Positions 14,055 to 16,071 of a stretch of 16,071 nt of DNA are shown piece after piece. The position numbers were made by a program, and so were the translations under genes. Every line of letters starts with the position of its first letter. Position 1 is the first letter of the stretch. Below the pieces are notes generated by a model. It was given only the letters and a program-made list of their open reading frames with translations, ran no database searches and was not told where the DNA came from. Source of the DNA: Cyclobacteriaceae bacterium (GTDB taxonomy: Bacteria > Bacteroidota > Bacteroidia > Cytophagales > Cyclobacteriaceae); NCBI GenBank assembly GCA_013140395.1, contig JABFSY010000068.1:1-16071 (forward strand), written 5' to 3'.

Positions 14055-16071
14055 TTAAAACCGAATGGTAAAGTTTGTTCCATTTACCCGGTCAATTTCA
14101 ATGGTGGCTTTCAATTGCTGAACAAATACCTCCAGCAACTGCATGCCAAACGATGTTTTTTGGCCTACCACCACATTGGCTGGCAAAGACGAACCCGAGT
14201 CGCTTACTTGTAAAATTGTCTGTCCATTACCGCTCTCTAACTTTACCGTTATTATACCCTCCTTCGTTTGCTCAAAAGCGTACTTTATCGCATTGGTCAC
14301 TAATTCATTTACGACAAGGCCACAGTACATGGCCTTGTCCACATCCATTGTTATGGGATCAATTTCTGCTCTTATTTGGATTACGTTTTCAATGTTTGCA
14401 TTATACGCCCCAAGGTCATGTATCAATTTACCCATGTAATCTTTCATCTCTACTCGGTTGATTTCTTGCGCAAACAACAATCGCTCGTGGATGAGTGAGA
14501 TGGACTTTATTTTTTGACGCGTTTCTTCCAGGAAAATCTTTACAGCACCGCTTTCCATTTTGTTTGATCGGATATACAAAATGGATGATATCAACTGTAG
14601 GTTGTTTTTCACCCGATGGTGAATTTCCTTTATCAGCATTTCTTTTTCAATGATGCTTTTCTGTAAGCCTAATTGATACTCACGTTCCGTTGTTACGTCT
14701 AAAAATGTGCAAATCACATGTAGAAGACCTCCATCTTTTTTTAGTATAGGGTATGCATCTACCTGCAGCCATACTCTATCTTTAGTTATAGGCCTATACA
14801 CACCCATCAGTACGCCTATCACCGGCTTTAAAGTTTGTATTGCCATTGGTACCGGATGCTGAGCCCCAGGGAAATCTGAACCATCGAAACGCACTACATT
14901 CCACTCTGGATCGAACGAAGTTTTGCCCATCAATTGTTCTTCGGTAAGCCCTAGTAAATCAAAACACTCATTGTTGCAAAGAATAATTTCAGATGAGGGT
15001 CCTTGCAGCATTACTCCGATCTGAATATCGCGAATGAGGTTGCGGAAGCGAGTCTCACTTTCCTCAAGAATTTTTTGATCGTGCTTCCATTTCGAAATAT
15101 CGCGCACAATGGTGCAGTTGTATTCTTCACCTTCAAAAAATATAAAATTGGCATTTACTTCAACCGGGAAAGTACTTTTGTCTTTGCGTGTGTATTCTCT
15201 CTCAAAGGTTAGCGTTTTTGCTTCTTTCAACTTATCCCAATGGTTCTGCCACACATCGTTCGTATAACTTAAATCAAAATCCGATTTTGACATTTTCAAT
15301 AGCTCTTCCATTGAAAAGCCGAGTTGTTTGCAGGTACTTGGGTTTACGTTTAGTATCGATGAATCTTTTCTGATCCACAGGATCATATCAGAGGTTTGAT
15401 TGAGTGCAAAATATGTGAATTCCAGGAGCTTGTTTAGCTTGATGGTTTCTGTAAGATCGATCAAAAGGCCATCCCATTGAACATTATTGTTTGGTAATTC
15501 TTTAGGCTTCGCGTACGCTTGTACAACTCGATACTCGCCACTTTGGTGACGAATCTGCCAGTTCAAATCAAACTCACTTAGGTTAGTTGCTGACTCTCCC
15601 ACGGCCGCCACGAACCGAACCCGATCGTTGGGATGAATATTTTCTAACGTAAATTCAGTATTCAATATTTGCTCGGCAGTGCGGCCGGTAATGCCAAAAA
15701 CACTTTCGCTCAAAAAGGAGAAGGATAGTTTTCCATCGGGTGATTTAATGAATTGATATATGACAACGTTTGGCAGGTTCTTGGAAATGGAAAGCAATCG
15801 CTCCTCTGACTCCTTTATTTTTTCTTGGTCTTGTTTGCGTTGAGTTATGTCTGTTATAATGCCATTCCAAACTATTGCGCCATCACTTAATTCTAAAGGT
15901 AAAGAGCGCCATTGCACTATTTTAGATTTGCCACTTTTTAGTAGCACTTTTACTTCGGCCTCAAACAAAGACGGGGCTGCATTGTATTTCTCAATTAGTG
16001 TACGAAATTTTACCTGTTCATCTGGTTCAAGTAGGGGATATATGTAGTCTTGACCCGATTCGGCCTCCTTC
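14055..16071 (-). CDS. Multi-PAS HisKA_2-type sensor histidine kinase, N-terminus outside window
   Basis: The frame is open from the window edge (16070) to a TAA at 14055, giving 671 visible residues; the true start is upstream. A TTG at 15968 is internal to a PAS domain and is not the start. Visible parts in order are the end of a PAS domain closing with a DITQRK linker, then three more PAS domains (about 90-215, 216-333 and 335-465). The HisKA_2 domain follows, with the EIHHRVKNNLQ signature (phosphoacceptor codon about 14619-14621). The ATPase domain has VVNELVTNAIKYAF and a SFGMQLL segment. The G1 box reads DSGSSLP, lacking the second glycine of the usual DxGxGLP. No membrane helix is visible in this part. 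Kinases of this class often feed receiver-only or hybrid proteins; the REC-PAS-HisKA_3 protein 59 bases downstream is a plausible target. Confidence 0.92.
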   Translation of the reverse strand, partial: KEAESGQDYIYPLLEPDEQVKFRTLIEKYNAAPSLFEAEVKVLLKSGKSKIVQWRSLPLELSDGAIVWNGIITDITQRKQDQEKIKESEERLLSISKNLPNVVIYQFIKSPDGKLSFSFLSESVFGITGRTAEQILNTEFTLENIHPNDRVRFVAAVGESATNLSEFDLNWQIRHQSGEYRVVQAYAKPKELPNNNVQWDGLLIDLTETIKLNKLLEFTYFALNQTSDMILWIRKDSSILNVNPSTCKQLGFSMEELLKMSKSDFDLSYTNDVWQNHWDKLKEAKTLTFEREYTRKDKSTFPVEVNANFIFFEGEEYNCTIVRDISKWKHDQKILEESETRFRNLIRDIQIGVMLQGPSSEIILCNNECFDLLGLTEEQLMGKTSFDPEWNVVRFDGSDFPGAQHPVPMAIQTLKPVIGVLMGVYRPITKDRVWLQVDAYPILKKDGGLLHVICTFLDVTTEREYQLGLQKSIIEKEMLIKEIHHRVKNNLQLISSILYIRSNKMESGAVKIFLEETRQKIKSISLIHERLLFAQEINRVEMKDYMGKLIHDLGAYNANIENVIQIRAEIDPITMDVDKAMYCGLVVNELVTNAIKYAFEQTKEGIITVKLESGNGQTILQVSDSGSSLPANVVVGQKTSFGMQLLEVFVQQLKATIEIDRVNGTNFTIRF

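Noticed and set aside
15966..15968. TTG at 15968 as start of the HisKA_2 kinase
   Set aside because: The frame stays open to the window edge, and the residues upstream continue the same PAS domain.

Overview
The window is a continuous block of bacterial signalling genes. Every convincing gene lies on the minus strand, so transcription runs from high to low coordinates. Base composition is moderately AT-rich. Several genes lack a strong Shine-Dalgarno sequence, and one candidate promoter fits the Bacteroidota type (TTG, 20-base spacer, TAAATTTG). PAS, GAF and two-component proteins are abundant. Together these suggest Bacteroidota, most likely a Cytophagales-like gliding or free-living member. 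This assignment is inference from style; no rRNA or other marker gene is present.

Region A (about 16071 to 10146) is a sensor-kinase block. It holds a multi-PAS HisKA_2-type histidine kinase whose 5' end is outside the window, a REC-PAS-HisKA_3 kinase, a NarL/FixJ-type response regulator overlapping that kinase by 14 bases, and a soluble kinase with an Aer-like PAS domain. The last has its own plausible promoter.

Region B (about 10034 to 1) looks like one long chemosensory operon. The order of transcription is: unrecognised 194-aa protein, ParA-type ATPase, soluble double-PAS chemoreceptor (MCP), then after a 101-base gap with a hairpin cheW, cheD, cheY, cheB, cheA, a CheC-family protein, and a membrane GAF/PAS protein that runs off the window. 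Spacings from cheW onward are -4 to 18 bases, with two ATGA overlaps. No cheR is present.

Functionally, the cytoplasmic receptor would signal through CheW to CheA, which phosphorylates CheY and CheB. CheD and CheB would modify receptor glutamines, and CheC would dephosphorylate CheY-P and may bind CheD. The ParA gene lies directly before the receptor gene (2-base gap), and the receptor has a long unstructured basic/acidic N-terminus. This recalls the Rhodobacter sphaeroides PpfA/TlpT system, in which a ParA positions and segregates a cytoplasmic chemoreceptor cluster. The ParA, receptor and unknown-protein set is the most interesting part of the window. No RNA genes, insertion sequences, CRISPR arrays or intergenic stretches over 300 bases were seen.
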